Source: CAZBJJ01 sp964492245
Lineage (GTDB): Bacteria > Spirochaetota > Spirochaetia > Treponematales > Breznakiellaceae
DNA length: 64,000 nt
NCBI GenBank assembly: GCA_964492245.1
Contig: CAZBJJ010000006.1
Coordinates: 1-64,000 of the forward strand
Reading direction: 5' to 3'
The notes beneath the pieces were generated by a model. The model ran no database searches, was not told where the DNA came from, and saw nothing but the letters and a program-made list of their open reading frames with translations. A program made the position numbers and the translations under genes. Positions 17,841 through 26,424 of this stretch are shown here, in pieces; position 1 is the stretch's first letter, and each line of letters starts with the position of its first letter.

Positions 17841-20006
17841 TTATTTATCCCGCCGCTCGTTAAACAGGCTGGCAATTGTCTCTTGGTTCTTTTCGCCAAT
17901 AATCTGTTCGCGAACGACATCGTCTTTTAAAATACTGCCAATGGCCGATAGAAACTGTAGATGCGGGCCAGAAATTTTTTTAGGCGAGATAATCATAATA
18001 AAAAGGCGGGAAGCTTGGCCATCTAGCGACTCGAAGGGAATGCCTTCCTGCTTAATGCCAATGGCCACGCTCACCTCTTTTATGCCATCGCTTTTTGCAT
18101 GGGGCAGGGCAATACCTGCCTGCATCCCCGTACTCATGGTGTGTTCGCGCTGAAGTACATCGGCGAGGACCTGGGCGCGGTTAAGCACCTTGCCATTTGC
18201 CACTAAAATATCGATGAGCTCGCCTAAAACGCCCTCCTTACTGGTGGCGCTAAGGTTCGTCTTTATTGCCTCTGGCGTAATAAGTTTTAAAACATCCTTG
18301 TCCATGCGCCCATCTAAATCGATTAACTCGGCCTTCATGCTCTTTGGATCGGCGGCAATTTTTAATTGCTCGATAGAATCGTGCAGGGATACCACCACCT
18401 CGTATACGGCTGTTTTTATAAAGCTAAAATCGTCCTTGCTTGTCTCTATTTTTATATGGCTCTCTTCCTGAAAAATCGACAGCGTAATATCGTCTTTGCG
18501 CGCCTGCGACAGGCCCTCATCAATATTCATCATCTGCACATAAAAACCATCGTCGCGCAGCTCTTTTAATAGGCTGTTTACCACCAGGCCGGCAATATTT
18601 CCCGAGGGCAGGTTTAGCTCGAAGCTAACCGCGGTGTCGTCCTTGACAGGTTTTTTAGTGCCCTTGCCAGGAATTTTTAATGAAAAATTTAAAATGGGGG
18701 GGGCAACCAAGGTGGTAATCAAGGTCATTAAAATGGCAATGCCAAAGAGTTTTTCGTCTAAAATACCGGCTGCAAGACCAATACCAGCTACAATTAAGGC
18801 CACCTCGCCGCGGGGCACCATGCCGCTGCCAATGCGAAAAGCGCCTTTGGCGTTAAAGCCCAGACCAAGGGCGGGCAGGCCGGCTCCCAGCATTTTTGTA
18901 ACAATAGCAAGTAGGGTATACAGGCCGCCAAACACAAGGACCTCTGTATTAAATAGTTCCGAAACATTTACCAGCATCCCCATTACCGCAAAGAAAAGTG
19001 GCACAAAAAATTCGTACAGGCCGTGTATTCGCTCCTGAATAATCGTTGCAATATCGGTTTTAGACAGCGAAAGGCCGGCGATATAGGCGCCAATAATCAT
19101 GGCCAGGCCCTGTTTTTCAAAAACACCGGCCAGTAAAAGGGCAATGCCCAGGGCCAATACCGAAAAGTCCCAAGAGTGGTTAAATTTTTTTAAAAAGCTC
19201 GCAATTTTTTTAGAAAAAATAAGCCCCAGGGCCGTAAAGCCCAGCCACAGCGAAAATGCTTTTAAGGCAATCATACCGATTGCCCTGCCACTGAGCCCGC
19301 CGCCAGCACCACCGGTGCCACCGCCGGTACCGCCGGTCATTGCCACAATGCCCATAACAATAGCCAGCAAAATAATACCTAGGACATCGTCGAAGACGGC
19401 AGCGGCCAAAATGGTAACTCCCTCGGGGCTGTCCATTTTTTTCTGGTCAGAAAGAATTCGCGCAGTTATACCCACCGATGTGGCGGTAGACAGAATGCCC
19501 AAAAACATGGCCAAGGGGCTCATAAAGGAGACATGAAAGCCGATAACGGTAATGAAGGCCCCAAAAACAAAGGAAAGCAGGGCGCCCCCAAGGCCCACTA
19601 GGCCACCGGTAACCGAGTATTTTAAAAAGAGCCCTAGGTCGGTTTCTAGGCCCGAAGCGAAAAGTAAGATTATCGATGCCACCGTAGAAAAAGCGTAAAG
19701 CTCGGTACTCACCGCAAGGGCCGGCGAGGCAATTGGAAAAATTCCCTGGGGAAAACCAGGAAGAGCAATACCACCCAGTGCAAAGGGCCCAATAACAACA
19801 CCTGCCAGCAATTCACCCAAAACGGGCGGAATCCCTATTTTTTTAACTAAGCCCCCGCCAAAGCGGACAGCAAACAGGATTATTCCAATTTGAAGCACCA
19901 AATTGGCCATTTGCTCGGTCAACGAAGTAGATTCACTGGCAAACAACGAACCTGCCAGTAAAAAAAGACAAACACTTGCCGTAAGAATTTTTCCCAATTT
20001 ACTCAT
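17841..20006 (-). CDS. CPA2-type cation/proton antiporter fused to a PTS EIIA domain
   Basis: A two-part protein of 721 residues. Residues about 1-430 form a CPA2/KefB-type cation:proton antiporter with a signal-like first segment and 12-13 membrane helices, including ATSVGITARILSDQ and AAAVFDDVLGIILLAIV (the ion-binding Asp-Asp). A linker domain of about 120 residues follows. The last 145 residues are an EIIA of the mannitol/fructose/Ntr type with its phospho-His in AGIALPHAKSDG. This couples ion transport to PTS phosphorylation, presumably through HPr from ptsH at 12.8 kb. The start is ATG at 20006 with GGAGG 5 bases upstream; an upstream in-frame ATG at 20054 lacks a site. No EIIB or EIIC is adjacent. 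Confidence 0.92.
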   Translation of the reverse strand: MSKLGKILTASVCLFLLAGSLFASESTSLTEQMANLVLQIGIILFAVRFGGGLVKKIGIPPVLGELLAGVVIGPFALGGIALPGFPQGIFPIASPALAVSTELYAFSTVASIILLFASGLETDLGLFLKYSVTGGLVGLGGALLSFVFGAFITVIGFHVSFMSPLAMFLGILSTATSVGITARILSDQKKMDSPEGVTILAAAVFDDVLGIILLAIVMGIVAMTGGTGGGTGGAGGGLSGRAIGMIALKAFSLWLGFTALGLIFSKKIASFLKKFNHSWDFSVLALGIALLLAGVFEKQGLAMIIGAYIAGLSLSKTDIATIIQERIHGLYEFFVPLFFAVMGMLVNVSELFNTEVLVFGGLYTLLAIVTKMLGAGLPALGLGFNAKGAFRIGSGMVPRGEVALIVAGIGLAAGILDEKLFGIAILMTLITTLVAPPILNFSLKIPGKGTKKPVKDDTAVSFELNLPSGNIAGLVVNSLLKELRDDGFYVQMMNIDEGLSQARKDDITLSIFQEESHIKIETSKDDFSFIKTAVYEVVVSLHDSIEQLKIAADPKSMKAELIDLDGRMDKDVLKLITPEAIKTNLSATSKEGVLGELIDILVANGKVLNRAQVLADVLQREHTMSTGMQAGIALPHAKSDGIKEVSVAIGIKQEGIPFESLDGQASRLFIMIISPKKISGPHLQFLSAIGSILKDDVVREQIIGEKNQETIASLFNERRDK

Positions 20007-20096
20007 AGCACCTCCACGCAGCAAAACATTGCAAACAGCAACGTTTTCATACAAATGATGCGCTTTTGGGGCATTTAATGCAATAGGCCCCCTGAA

Positions 20097-21521
20097 CTAA
20101 AGCTTATCGATAAGCATAGAACACTTGCCCGAAGGTATGGGCAGGGTCTTTTTTTTCTTATTCAGAATGTTTATCGTAAAATAATAGAGCTTTTCACTTT
20201 CCATATGAATTTCCCAGCCCCTTCCGCTTCTATTCGATAAAATAGTAATCATATTGCGCTTGAGGGATAAATTTTCTATCCCCATCATTTCTAAATTGGG
20301 AATTATCCAGTCCACCGTTTTGCGCGGCAGGGAAATTAACAGGCCAATAATATTTTCTATCATCAGGGTGATGGTTGAAAGTCCGGCAAAGGCCAAAAAA
20401 TGCTTGCGGGGAAAATCCTCGTTCCCCTCCCAAACCGCCTTGCCTTCGCGGTCGGGCAAATAGGCTTCCCAGAGATGGCCTTTTAAATGATTCCCCTCCG
20501 GGTGCATTGAATCTAGGACGTAATACAGGTGGCGAATGGCCGATTCCCGGGCTAGATCCCAGCGGTTATAGCGCTCTAAGCCCTTTATAACCATAAAGGT
20601 AAGATGGGGAAACACCGAACCCCGGTAACCGCCCCCATTGTAATCGAAGTTGGGATCGTCCAGGGCCAAGGAGGGAAAGGGATGCTTCGAGCCAAAGACC
20701 TTTGGGTCGCTAAGCAGGGAAATCATTTTTTCGGCCTTGTCGTCGTTGGGAATTTCTGCCAACAGGGGCCAGAAGCCTGCAATCGATTTCACTGCCAAAC
20801 GTTGCTCATCGGCATCTAAGTCGTAGTAAAATCCGGTGGCGGAATCCCACATAAGGGAGTTTATGCGTGTCTTTAAAGAAAAATACAATTTTTTATACTG
20901 AAAACTCTGCTCTTTGTCGTTTAAAATATCGGCAAGGGCCGACATATACAGGGCATTTATGGCCATTGCGGTATTAAAATCGATGTGGTAGACCGCTTTT
21001 TCGCGGGGCGAATTGGGCATGCCCGTTGCGGCAAGGGGGGCTGCATACAGGCCGTTCTCCTTTTTGCAAAGCCCATCTATCCAGAACAGCTGCTTTTGCA
21101 AAACGGGCAAGACCTCTTTTATTCGTTTTTTATTTGCCAATTTGTGGTACAGGTTAAATTCTGCCCAGGCAAATAATGGCAGCGAAATGCCCTCGGGGTT
21201 ATCGGCAGCCAAGACCGCCTGGCCAGTCTGCCTGTCGTAGCAGGCGCGTATTGCCCCGTCTTCCTCTTGCTTGGCATAAAATCCGTCTAAATTATTATTT
21301 GCCTGATATATATTGTTTGAATATACAAGAAAAAAAGTGGAAAAAATACTTTCTATTTGATGCACATAAGAACTTTCGGGATATACAAAAAACTTACTGT
21401 CAAAGCCACTGCCGGGGCCCCCAGCCATCCAGCCATCCTGAATCCAGGCCAACGTTTTATCGTAAATATCCACGAAGTCCTGGTCATAAAAGTGAACTTT
21501 AGGGAAGTCACGTTTTGTCAC
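20097..21521 (-). CDS. (alpha/alpha)6-barrel glycoside hydrolase, GH37/GH63-like
   Basis: A 474-residue enzyme resembling the trehalase/glucosidase (GH37/GH63) clan, also called MGH1-like. Supporting motifs are the substrate loop DGWMAGGPGSGFDSKFF (residues about 31-47), DGAIRACYDR, PLFAWAEFNLY, HIDFNTAMAINALYMSAL, NYNGGGYRGSVFPHLTF-like segment near residue 320 (written DYNGGGYRGSVFPHLT) and HLWEAYLPDREGKAVW near residue 365, where the Glu is a candidate catalytic base. The GTG start at 21521 follows AAAGGAG by 5 bases; a longer upstream reading frame would add 35 hydrophobic residues without a ribosome site. Probably cytoplasmic. Substrate is not determined by sequence. Confidence 0.82.
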   Translation of the reverse strand: MTKRDFPKVHFYDQDFVDIYDKTLAWIQDGWMAGGPGSGFDSKFFVYPESSYVHQIESIFSTFFLVYSNNIYQANNNLDGFYAKQEEDGAIRACYDRQTGQAVLAADNPEGISLPLFAWAEFNLYHKLANKKRIKEVLPVLQKQLFWIDGLCKKENGLYAAPLAATGMPNSPREKAVYHIDFNTAMAINALYMSALADILNDKEQSFQYKKLYFSLKTRINSLMWDSATGFYYDLDADEQRLAVKSIAGFWPLLAEIPNDDKAEKMISLLSDPKVFGSKHPFPSLALDDPNFDYNGGGYRGSVFPHLTFMVIKGLERYNRWDLARESAIRHLYYVLDSMHPEGNHLKGHLWEAYLPDREGKAVWEGNEDFPRKHFLAFAGLSTITLMIENIIGLLISLPRKTVDWIIPNLEMMGIENLSLKRNMITILSNRSGRGWEIHMESEKLYYFTINILNKKKKTLPIPSGKCSMLIDKL

Positions 21522-21673
21522 AGGTACTCCTTTATTGTATACACTATTGTAATAGTATAATGTTTTTTTGCAAATAAATTTAATTGCAATAGAGAATAAA
21601 ATACCGCACCAATTGAGTCTTGTCAAATCAAAAATGTCAAATATATCAAGTTTCTAAGATTCCATCAGGGCAC

Positions 21674-21702
21674 TTGACTACTTTTATATGTACTGCTATT
21701 CT
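21674..21702 (+). promoter_or_regulatory. rex promoter
   Basis: TTGACT at 21674-21679 and TATTCT at 21697-21702 with a 17-bp spacer. The -10 box runs into the Rex operator, so bound Rex would block RNA polymerase. Confidence 0.8.
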
Positions 21703-21726
21703 ATCTGTGAAATTATTCACAGATAG
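21701..21726 (+). promoter_or_regulatory. Rex operator (ROP) for autoregulation
   Basis: A perfect inverted repeat, CTATCTGTGAA and TTCACAGATAG separated by ATTA. The core TGTGAA-4-TTCACA matches the known Rex consensus TTGTGAA-4-TTCACAA at all central positions, with the outer T/A changed to C/G. It lies 9 bases upstream of the rex GTG start and overlaps the -10 box. This supports NADH-responsive self-repression. Confidence 0.85.
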
Positions 21727-21735
21727 GGGGCTCCA

Positions 21736-22371
21736 GTGTTGCCAGAACCAGTTGTAGAACGGCTTGTCAAACTTTCTCGCATTTTAAGTCGCCTGGACTG
21801 CGATTTTATCAGCTCTGCAAACTTAGAGCGCATAACCTCTTGGTCGAGCAACACCATTCGCAAAGACATATCATTTTTAAATAACCAACATGCCAGCAAC
21901 AAGGGCTACCCTGTCAAAGAGCTGCAGGCAAATATCGATACCGCCCTGGGGCTTTCGGCAAATTATAATTTTTGCATTATTGGCCTTGGCCGTCTGGGTT
22001 CTGCATTTTTAAATTATTCTGGCTTCGAGCAGACCAATTTTACGCTAAAGGCCGGCTTCGATTCCAGCATTAACCGACTAGAGGTTTTAAGCTCGCCTGT
22101 TCAATTGTTTCCAAGCTTTAAAATGGCCGAAATAATTCCCCGCTATAATATTGGCATGGCCCTGCTCTGCGTTCCGGCAGACCAGGCAGAAAGGGTAAGC
22201 AAGACCATCATACAGGCGGGAATACGGGCCATTATCAATTTTGCCCCTATTGTACTAGAGGCACCGGGACAGGTACTTATTCAAAACATCTATTTAGGCG
22301 ATGAGCTGCGCTATTTAGCGGCCCGTCTCCATCAATTAACGGATACCACTGGCTTAGCGAAGCCAGAATAA
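21736..22371 (+). CDS. rex: Redox-sensing transcriptional repressor Rex
   Basis: A 211-residue Rex. The N-terminal winged helix includes RLDCDFISSANLERITSWSS and the recognition region NTIRKDISFL. The Rossmann domain has IIGLGRLGSAFLNY (residues about 78-91) and the C-terminal domain-swap helix GDELRYLAARLHQL. Rex binds DNA when NADH/NAD+ is low and represses fermentation and respiration genes. It starts with GTG 5 bases after AGGGGG. serA follows 41 bases downstream and may be cotranscribed. The adjacent operator strongly supports function. Confidence 0.95.
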   Translation: MLPEPVVERLVKLSRILSRLDCDFISSANLERITSWSSNTIRKDISFLNNQHASNKGYPVKELQANIDTALGLSANYNFCIIGLGRLGSAFLNYSGFEQTNFTLKAGFDSSINRLEVLSSPVQLFPSFKMAEIIPRYNIGMALLCVPADQAERVSKTIIQAGIRAIINFAPIVLEAPGQVLIQNIYLGDELRYLAARLHQLTDTTGLAKPE

Positions 22372-22412
22372 ATATAGGGCAAGCCATATAACTTGCCAAT
22401 TTGGAGGACCCA

Positions 22413-23576
22413 ATGTTCAGAATTTCCACCATGAACAAAATTGCACCAATTGGACTGGACCTGTTCCGTAGCGACAGCTATGAGGTTGCGTCCGATTTAT
22501 CCAATCCCGATGCAATTCTTGTGCGCAGCGCAGATCTACACGACCTTGAATTTCATTCAACCGTTAAGGCCATTGCCCGAGCCGGAGCAGGGGTAAACAA
22601 TATTCCACTTGCCAAATGTAGCGAACAGGGCATTGTGGTCTTTAATACTCCCGGAGCCAACGCCAATGCGGTTAAAGAATTGGCAATTGCCGGTCTTTTG
22701 CTCAGTTCGCGCAAAATTATTGCGGGGGTCAATTGGGGCATTTCGATAAAAGAGCGCGGCGACGAGGTGCCGGAGCTGGTGGAAAAAGAAAAATCGAAGT
22801 TCCAGGGGCCCGAGCTTTCGGGAAAAACCTTGGCGGTAATTGGACTTGGTGCCATTGGTGTAATGGTGGCAAACGATGCTCTTGCCCTGGGCATGAAGGT
22901 TATAGGCTTCGATCCTTTTATCTCTGTAGATGCCGCCTGGAATTTAAGCCATCAGGTGCAAAAAGGTGAATCCTTAGAAGGTGCCCTGATGAAGGCAGAT
23001 TATATTAGCCTCCATGTTCCTTTAAACGAGGCCACTAAGGGCATGATTAACGAAGAAAAAATTAACATGATGAAAAAAGGAGTGCGTATTATCAATTTGG
23101 CCCGGGGGGGGCTGGTAAGGGAGCCAGATATTATTAAGGCGCTAAACAGCGGAAGAGTATCGAGCTATTTTTCCGACTTTCCCACCCAGGAACTGCTGGA
23201 CTGCCCAAATGCCATCTGTCTGCCTCACCTTGGGGCTTCCACCCCCGAAGCCGAAGACAACTGTGCAGTTATGGCAGCCAAACAGCTTAAAGATTATTTG
23301 GAAAATGGCAATATTACCAATTCGGTCAATTTTCCCAAATGCCATCTAGACCGGCGCTCTCCCTATCGGCTCATTGTAATAAACCGAAATGTTCCGAATA
23401 TGGTGGGCCAAATTACTACACTTTTGGCAAAGGAGGCAGTAAATATTACGGCAATGATTAACCATCATAAGGACGAATTTGCCTATAATATTATCGATTC
23501 CGACCAGGAGATAACCGCAACCACCCTCGAACAAATCGAAAAAATAGCGGGAGTTATTCGGGTTCGCTGTCTATAA
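22413..23576 (+). CDS. serA: D-3-phosphoglycerate dehydrogenase
   Basis: Oxidises 3-phosphoglycerate with NAD+ to start serine synthesis. The 387-residue protein is the short form with a C-terminal ACT-like domain. The Rossmann motif VIGLGAIGVMVANDA lies at about residues 138-152, the catalytic Arg in NLARGGLV near residue 228, the Glu in STPEAEDN and the His in LPHLGAS near residue 275. The ATG at 22413 follows GGAGG (22403-22407); an in-frame TTG at 22401 precedes that site and is rejected. NADH output may link it to the upstream rex gene. Confidence 0.94.
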   Translation: MFRISTMNKIAPIGLDLFRSDSYEVASDLSNPDAILVRSADLHDLEFHSTVKAIARAGAGVNNIPLAKCSEQGIVVFNTPGANANAVKELAIAGLLLSSRKIIAGVNWGISIKERGDEVPELVEKEKSKFQGPELSGKTLAVIGLGAIGVMVANDALALGMKVIGFDPFISVDAAWNLSHQVQKGESLEGALMKADYISLHVPLNEATKGMINEEKINMMKKGVRIINLARGGLVREPDIIKALNSGRVSSYFSDFPTQELLDCPNAICLPHLGASTPEAEDNCAVMAAKQLKDYLENGNITNSVNFPKCHLDRRSPYRLIVINRNVPNMVGQITTLLAKEAVNITAMINHHKDEFAYNIIDSDQEITATTLEQIEKIAGVIRVRCL

Positions 23577-23598
23577 CTTGATTGCTCTTGAACGCCCA

Positions 23599-23685
23599 GG
23601 GTCCTTTACGTGGGGGCCTGGGTCCTTTTACGTGGGGGCCTGGGTCCTTTTACGTGGGGCCCTGGGTCCTTTTACGTGGGGCCCC
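23599..23685. repeat. 22-bp GC-rich tandem repeat downstream of serA
   Basis: Four head-to-tail units begin at 23599 (21 bp, one T shorter), 23620, 23642 and 23664. The unit is gggtccttttacgtgggggc followed by ct; later copies carry GGGCCC or GGGGCCCC variants. It lies between the convergent serA stop and the HEAT-like gene stop, in place of a recognisable terminator. Its GT..CTTT..GGGGGCC pattern resembles the 24-bp GH115 repeat. Confidence 0.92.
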
Positions 23686-23698
23686 AGAGCCCTGATGT

Positions 23699-24862
23699 TT
23701 AGGGGAGTTCTTTTAAAGCTTCTGCCGCCAACCTTACCACAGCCGGTTGCCAGTCCATATATTCAACGGCGTTTAAGGCCGTTCGGGCAATTTCACTCTT
23801 TGTCCGCCCCAGGGCCGGAATTAAAAACCGAACAAGCTGTTCATCTATCTGGGTTACCACATTTGCCTTTCTGCGGGAGTTCATATCGGTTAAATAGCTG
23901 GCTAAAAACTGCACCGCTGCATCGCTGGGGCTGCGCGAAAGGGCGCTTATTGCCGAAAGCTTTTCATCGATATCCAGCCCCTCCCGATAGGATCTGTCTA
24001 AATAGGGCAGGGCCTCTTCGGGAACACCCAGGCTGGCCAACTGGCCCATTGCTGCTTTTCGAATAGAAGAAAGCATTGTCCGCTCTCTGGTTTTTTTTAC
24101 TGTTAGTGTCCAGGCATCAGCAAGGGAAAAACTTGCCAGCCGTATTTTGCTGGAATTTGCTGCCTTAGAGGCCTTCGACTGCTCAAGGGCCAATAATTTT
24201 ACTGGCAAGCTGGCTGTTTTTATAATTACGATAAGCGCATCGGTAGGGTCTTCTAAAATTTCGGGCAAAACCTGGCGAGCAACATTTTTTACCAAGGCCG
24301 AATACCAGCTATTGCAGGCATAAAAAACGGGGTAAAAGGCCTCTTCGACCCGATATTTTTCTAGGGCCAAAATAGCACCATAGGCCAGTTTTTCCGCTTC
24401 TTCCCGGTTTACGGGGGCTTTTTCGTTTAGGTCAGAAAGCACCTTAATTACATGGGGCAGGTATTCCATGGAGCGAATTCTGCCCAAGGCGTTTAAGGCC
24501 TCGCCCTTTGCAGAATAATCGTTGGTAATTTGATAAAATCGCCAAATATCTCCTGCTGCACTGGCATATTTTAACTCGCCCAGTTCGATGCAAAGTAATT
24601 TCCCCAGTAAATTGCCCACATTGCGATCGCTATTGTTTTTAAGATTGCCATATATGTTATTTAAATTTACGATGGCCCTTTTATTGAGGTCCCCGCTATC
24701 GGCCAGATGCAAATTCGCCACCGTTTTAATAACTGAATACTGCTCATGAATGCTGCCTGCCTGCTCGTACAGCCAGGTGTATAGATCCAGCTCTTCGTTT
24801 GCATAGGTGGGGATACTCACACCGAGACATACTGCCAGAACAAAAAAAAATTTTTTCCTCAT
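23699..24862 (-). CDS. Secreted HEAT-like repeat protein
   Basis: A 387-residue exported protein. The N-terminus MRKKFFFVLAVCLGVSIPTYA is a cleavable signal peptide with a TYA-N cleavage site. The rest is alpha-helical with HEAT-like pairs such as ALNALGRIRSMEYLPHVIKV, and later AISALSRSPSDAAVQFLASY and IARTALNAVEYMDWQPAVVR. Such solenoids mediate protein contacts in the periplasm. It is 29 bases downstream of a lipoprotein gene on the same strand, so the two are probably cotranscribed. The stop lies 13 bases from the tandem repeat. No specific function is known. Confidence 0.78.
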   Translation of the reverse strand: MRKKFFFVLAVCLGVSIPTYANEELDLYTWLYEQAGSIHEQYSVIKTVANLHLADSGDLNKRAIVNLNNIYGNLKNNSDRNVGNLLGKLLCIELGELKYASAAGDIWRFYQITNDYSAKGEALNALGRIRSMEYLPHVIKVLSDLNEKAPVNREEAEKLAYGAILALEKYRVEEAFYPVFYACNSWYSALVKNVARQVLPEILEDPTDALIVIIKTASLPVKLLALEQSKASKAANSSKIRLASFSLADAWTLTVKKTRERTMLSSIRKAAMGQLASLGVPEEALPYLDRSYREGLDIDEKLSAISALSRSPSDAAVQFLASYLTDMNSRRKANVVTQIDEQLVRFLIPALGRTKSEIARTALNAVEYMDWQPAVVRLAAEALKELP

Positions 24863-24891
24863 TTTGCCCCTCGTTTATTAGGTATTTTGGC

Positions 24892-25734
24892 CTATTCCCT
24901 AAAGGAATATTCATAATTTAAAGAATATTTAGTATCTGTAATACTATTGTTCACCTTTTTTTTCTGTATCTCGCCAAATTCGCCATATTCATATGCATAG
25001 CTAATAAGCGTATCGCCCTTTGAATCCAAGCGGATAGTGCCTAGCATTTTATCTCCCTCGTAGCTATGTAGTTCTGAACGCAAAAGCAGGTCCTCGCTAT
25101 TGTAGTAGTCCTGCCTGGATACATTTCCATTTTTATCGTACCTAAAAAGACTATAGGCAACCAGTCCGCCAACCGGATCGAGCAGCCTGGTTTTAAGCAA
25201 TTGCGGCCCCTCCCAGTCGTACAGCGTCTTTGCCAGCACCCTGTCGTCCTTTCCCACCACAGTCTGCGAAAGTCGCAATGCATCCTGGTTATAGGTGTAT
25301 AATATGCCCGACAGAAGCTGACCCTCCCCAGTGTACAGCAATTCTTTAGCCAAAAGCCCCTCTGCATACTCGTAGACGGTCTCGGACAGGATGCCGCCGG
25401 TAGCGTCTTTTTCTGTTTTTTTTACCAGTAATTCGGCCTCGTACTCGTATTCTATACTTCCCAAAAGCAGGACCGAGGCACTATAGCGAGTTTTTTTACT
25501 TATATAGCCCCTATCGTTGTATTCCGAAAGGGTATATTCGTCCAGCGCGCCGTCGTCGTAGCGTATCGACATTTTTCGCTCCACCGGCACAGGCATTTTG
25601 CGGGTATCCGCAGCCATCTCTTTGTTTTTGCCAGCCCTTTCTGCAGGTAGAAAATTGTTCTGTGCCTCGGGGCTACTTTTGCAGGCGAAAAACAAGACTA
25701 GGCATGCTGTTGGTATCATAATTCGAGTTTTCAT
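24892..25734 (-). CDS. Lipoprotein with YD-like beta repeats
   Basis: A 280-residue lipoprotein: KTRIMIPTACLVLFFAC gives a lipobox ending at Cys near residue 18. The mature part repeats a short tyrosine-rich strand pattern (YDDGALDEYTLSEYNDRGY, VYEYAEGLLAKELLYTG, LFRYDKNGNVSRQDYYN) that resembles RHS/YD repeats, suggesting an extended beta structure that binds carbohydrate or partner proteins. The start is ATG at 25734, preceded by GTGGGGGAAAAA; a GTG at 25746 overlaps the ribosome site. First gene of a two-gene unit with the HEAT-like protein. Confidence 0.75.
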   Translation of the reverse strand: MKTRIMIPTACLVLFFACKSSPEAQNNFLPAERAGKNKEMAADTRKMPVPVERKMSIRYDDGALDEYTLSEYNDRGYISKKTRYSASVLLLGSIEYEYEAELLVKKTEKDATGGILSETVYEYAEGLLAKELLYTGEGQLLSGILYTYNQDALRLSQTVVGKDDRVLAKTLYDWEGPQLLKTRLLDPVGGLVAYSLFRYDKNGNVSRQDYYNSEDLLLRSELHSYEGDKMLGTIRLDSKGDTLISYAYEYGEFGEIQKKKVNNSITDTKYSLNYEYSFRE

Positions 25735-25785
25735 TTTTTCCCCCACCCCATAAGTATTATAAGTTTTTTATTTTATTCAAGCACA

Positions 25786-26424
25786 ATGCTTGCAATCAAT
25801 TCTAAAAATAGGTTTACTAAGGGCATGAGCGCCACAACTCTGCACAATACCGTACAAAGAACCTTAGAAACCGGCAGCATCCTGTCTTTAAAAGACAGTC
25901 CCGGCCTTATAGCCCCAGAAGACCTTGCCATTTACGAGACCCTTTTCCGGAATATTTCTATTAAAGGACATAACAAAATTAGGCTTCCCATTTATTGGGC
26001 GCATATACAAAGCGAAGGCTGCGAATATTATAACGAACTCTGGCTGGCAAATGTAAGAAAACTTTGCAAATTTGCAGGGAATTATCACATTGATGTCCAC
26101 CTTGCCTTTCACCCTTTAATTTTAGACCTCGTCGACAATAGCGACAAGCCAGCCTGGGTCCTGAGCAGCCTGGCCAGCGAAAACTTTGCCAATGTGTTTT
26201 TTATTCGGGATACTTCTTTACAAAAAAGCTTTATCGATGCTGCCCGCCACCTCTATCGCCGGCTAAAGGACTGTAAAAACATTGTAAGCTTCGAGCTCCT
26301 ACCCAGCAGCCTGGGAAATAAAACCAAAATTCCCGATACGGCAATTCATGCCTTTACGCTTAATTTTATCAATTCGTTAAAAGCCTCCAACGAAAATCTA
26401 AGCTTTATTTCTCTTGTCAATTAA
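25786..26424 (+). CDS. Hypothetical protein, 212 residues
   Basis: Not recognised. It has no signal peptide or membrane segment. Alternating beta and alpha segments (KIRLPIYWAHI, YHIDVHLAFHPLILDLVD, ANVFFIRDTS, NIVSFELLPSSLG) would fit a barrel- or Rossmann-like fold, and the pattern of polar residues at strand ends resembles part of a TIM barrel. It is divergent from the YD-like lipoprotein gene and its last 4 bases overlap the convergent lytic transglycosylase gene. Real-gene status rests on codon pattern and snug packing. Confidence 0.65.
   Translation: MLAINSKNRFTKGMSATTLHNTVQRTLETGSILSLKDSPGLIAPEDLAIYETLFRNISIKGHNKIRLPIYWAHIQSEGCEYYNELWLANVRKLCKFAGNYHIDVHLAFHPLILDLVDNSDKPAWVLSSLASENFANVFFIRDTSLQKSFIDAARHLYRRLKDCKNIVSFELLPSSLGNKTKIPDTAIHAFTLNFINSLKASNENLSFISLVN

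Noticed and set aside
2349..23685. CRISPR array interpretation of the tandem repeats
   Set aside because: Units are contiguous without spacers, and no cas genes are present.
23578..24066. A 162-codon plus-strand frame over the tandem repeat
   Set aside because: It mostly reads the 22-bp repeats and the reverse of the HEAT-like gene. The repeat unit is not a multiple of three, so a conserved protein repeat is not expected.
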